A stretch of 29,494 bases of DNA, taken from positions 1 to 29,494 of the forward strand of contig MU624711.1 in assembly GCA_025349905.2 (NCBI GenBank). The letters are read 5' to 3'. Below the pieces are notes generated by a model. It made no database searches. It saw only the letters and a list, made by a program, of their open reading frames with translations, and was not told the DNA's origin. Shown piece after piece: positions 28,696-29,494 of the stretch (positions within the stretch are counted from its first letter, which is position 1; each line of letters starts with the position of its first letter). Position numbers and translations under genes: made by a program. The stretch is from Blastocladiella britannica. Lineage: Eukaryota; Blastocladiomycota; Blastocladiomycetes; Blastocladiales; Blastocladiaceae.

Positions 28696-29160
28696 TATTT
28701 TGCTTTGGTTTTTGCTTTTGGAAGAGTTGATGGCGACCTGATCACGGGGCCAGTGGAAAAAGTTAGCTCACTCGCCGCAATGGACTCGATCACGACGACG
28801 AGCTCGAGGGCCAGGGCATACACCTGGGCCAAGGTGCTAAGGTGCATTCAGGCAAGCAGTACCCTTGGAGAAAAGGCTGTCCCGAGAATGAAAAATCAAT
28901 ACAATGCAACTTTACTTACACTTTTGTCACTCCACTCTTCGGACCAAACTACCATTTGGATTTTTCCTTTTTTTGAAATTCCAAAAGCCAAAGGAATTAT
29001 CACTTTTCCTTTTCAATTAGCGCGTCGGAACCCTTTGACCCCCGACCCTTATTTTCCTCTCGATCCTTCATCGTCTCGAAAAGGACCAGTAAAGGAATCC
29101 TCCAAAGAGTTTTGTGAGTGCCAACCACAAAACCAAACGCCAATCAACCAACAAAACAAT
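28696..29160. other. 465-bp intergenic region with a GC-rich island
   Basis: This is the only gene-free stretch above 300 bp. The part next to the SMPD4-like gene (about 28757-28860) is GC-rich with coding-like composition. On the minus strand it holds an ATG frame starting MHLSTLAQVYALALELVVV, which may be an upstream exon or a leader ORF. The rest (28870-29160) is AT-rich with T and A runs and looks like the promoter and leader of the downstream plus-strand gene. No RNA gene or repeat is evident. Confidence 0.4.
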
Positions 29161-29494
29161 ATGACGCACTCCAAGTCGCGCGGAAACAACCGCTCAAAGG
29201 CCCGTGGTGGAGGTGCCGCGCGTTCCAAGTCGCGCAGCAAGTCCCGCGATGTGTCGGCCGCGGCGGCCCCCGCGCAGGAGCAGGAGAACTCCCCACCTGT
29301 GCCAGCCATTCCTGTGCGTTATATCATTTTTTTTTTCCACAGTAATGCATTGCACTGACATTGATATTCATATCAACAGGCCGTCGTGGATGCCTCTACT
29401 GCCCACGCTGTTTCGCGTATGTTTTTGATTTGTTGATGTTGTCCAGTTGTCCAGTTGTTGATGTGTCGATGTAAACTCACCCCATGCATCGAAA
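29161..29494 (+). CDS. Unknown basic protein, 5' end only
   Basis: Exon 1 (29161-29313) and exon 2 (29380-29416) join in phase, and a third exon lies beyond the window after a donor GTATGT at 29417. The visible 63 residues begin MTHSKSRGNNRSKARGGG, with repeated Ser-Lys/Arg dipeptides (ARSKSRSKSRD), then Ala/Pro-rich sequence and a short acidic-polar stretch. The basic Ser/Arg repeats suggest nucleic-acid binding or nuclear location, but nothing identifies a family. The 66-nt intron has a plausible branch CACTGACAT and acceptor AACAG. Confidence 0.55.

Noticed and set aside
1..29494. Search for tRNA, rRNA, riboswitch, CRISPR, insertion sequence or bacterial operon
   Set aside because: None seen; the window is a spliced eukaryotic nuclear region.

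Overview
This is a gene-dense eukaryotic nuclear segment. It carries 18 protein-coding genes in 29.5 kb, two of them cut by the window edges, on both strands. The genes are GC-rich and rich in Ala, Arg and Pro. They are broken by very short spliceosomal introns (about 53-149 nt, most near 60) and separated by A/T-homopolymer-rich spacers that are often under 40 bp. The proteins are all ordinary opisthokont families. Animal-like RAB4, SMPD4-like and SERINC genes sit beside fungal-style endopolyphosphatase and TMS1-type genes. This suggests an early-diverging (zoosporic) fungus, perhaps Blastocladiomycota; the lineage is inference. I see no rRNA, tRNA, transposon or CRISPR array, and no bacterial-type features.

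Layout. 1-1514 (-) partial unknown Ala-rich protein; 1553-3366 (+) SMYD-type SET/MYND protein; 3395-5677 (-) CDT1; 5873-6870 (+) RAB4; 7080-8735 (-) SERINC/TMS1; 8959-10069 (+) RhoGDI; 10152-11315 (-) unknown acidic protein with paired SUMO-interacting-like motifs; 11579-12964 (+) proteasome ATPase RPT3; 13101-13532 (-) ribosomal protein uS10/RPS20; 13746-14923 (+) unknown membrane protein; 14973-16568 (+) endopolyphosphatase PPN1; 16587-18054 (-) FHA-domain protein; 18218-19471 (+) SPOUT1-type methyltransferase; 19501-20814 (-) BCP1/BCCIP; 20853-23848 (-) MCM6; 23963-24686 (+) candidate Mediator MED20; 24712-28695 (-) SMPD4-like protein; 29161-end (+) start of an unknown basic protein. Most gene models were rebuilt by joining reading frames across GT..AG introns and checking phase and family continuity.

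How the genes relate. There is no operon or gene-cluster logic as in bacteria; this is a housekeeping neighbourhood. One theme stands out: replication licensing is represented by both CDT1 and MCM6, whose products bind each other, and BCP1/BCCIP lies immediately next to MCM6. Most neighbours are arranged divergently over 38-260 bp or convergently over 18-210 bp, so promoters and terminators must be shared or overlapping.

I found no convincing undescribed system. The most interesting signals are the splice-site grammar (donors dominated by GTAC, none GTAAGT; A-rich 3' splice sites), direct repeats in the CDT1/RAB4 promoter, an in-frame intron in the SMPD4-like gene whose retention would add a hydrophobic segment, and the paired SIM-like motifs in an orphan protein.
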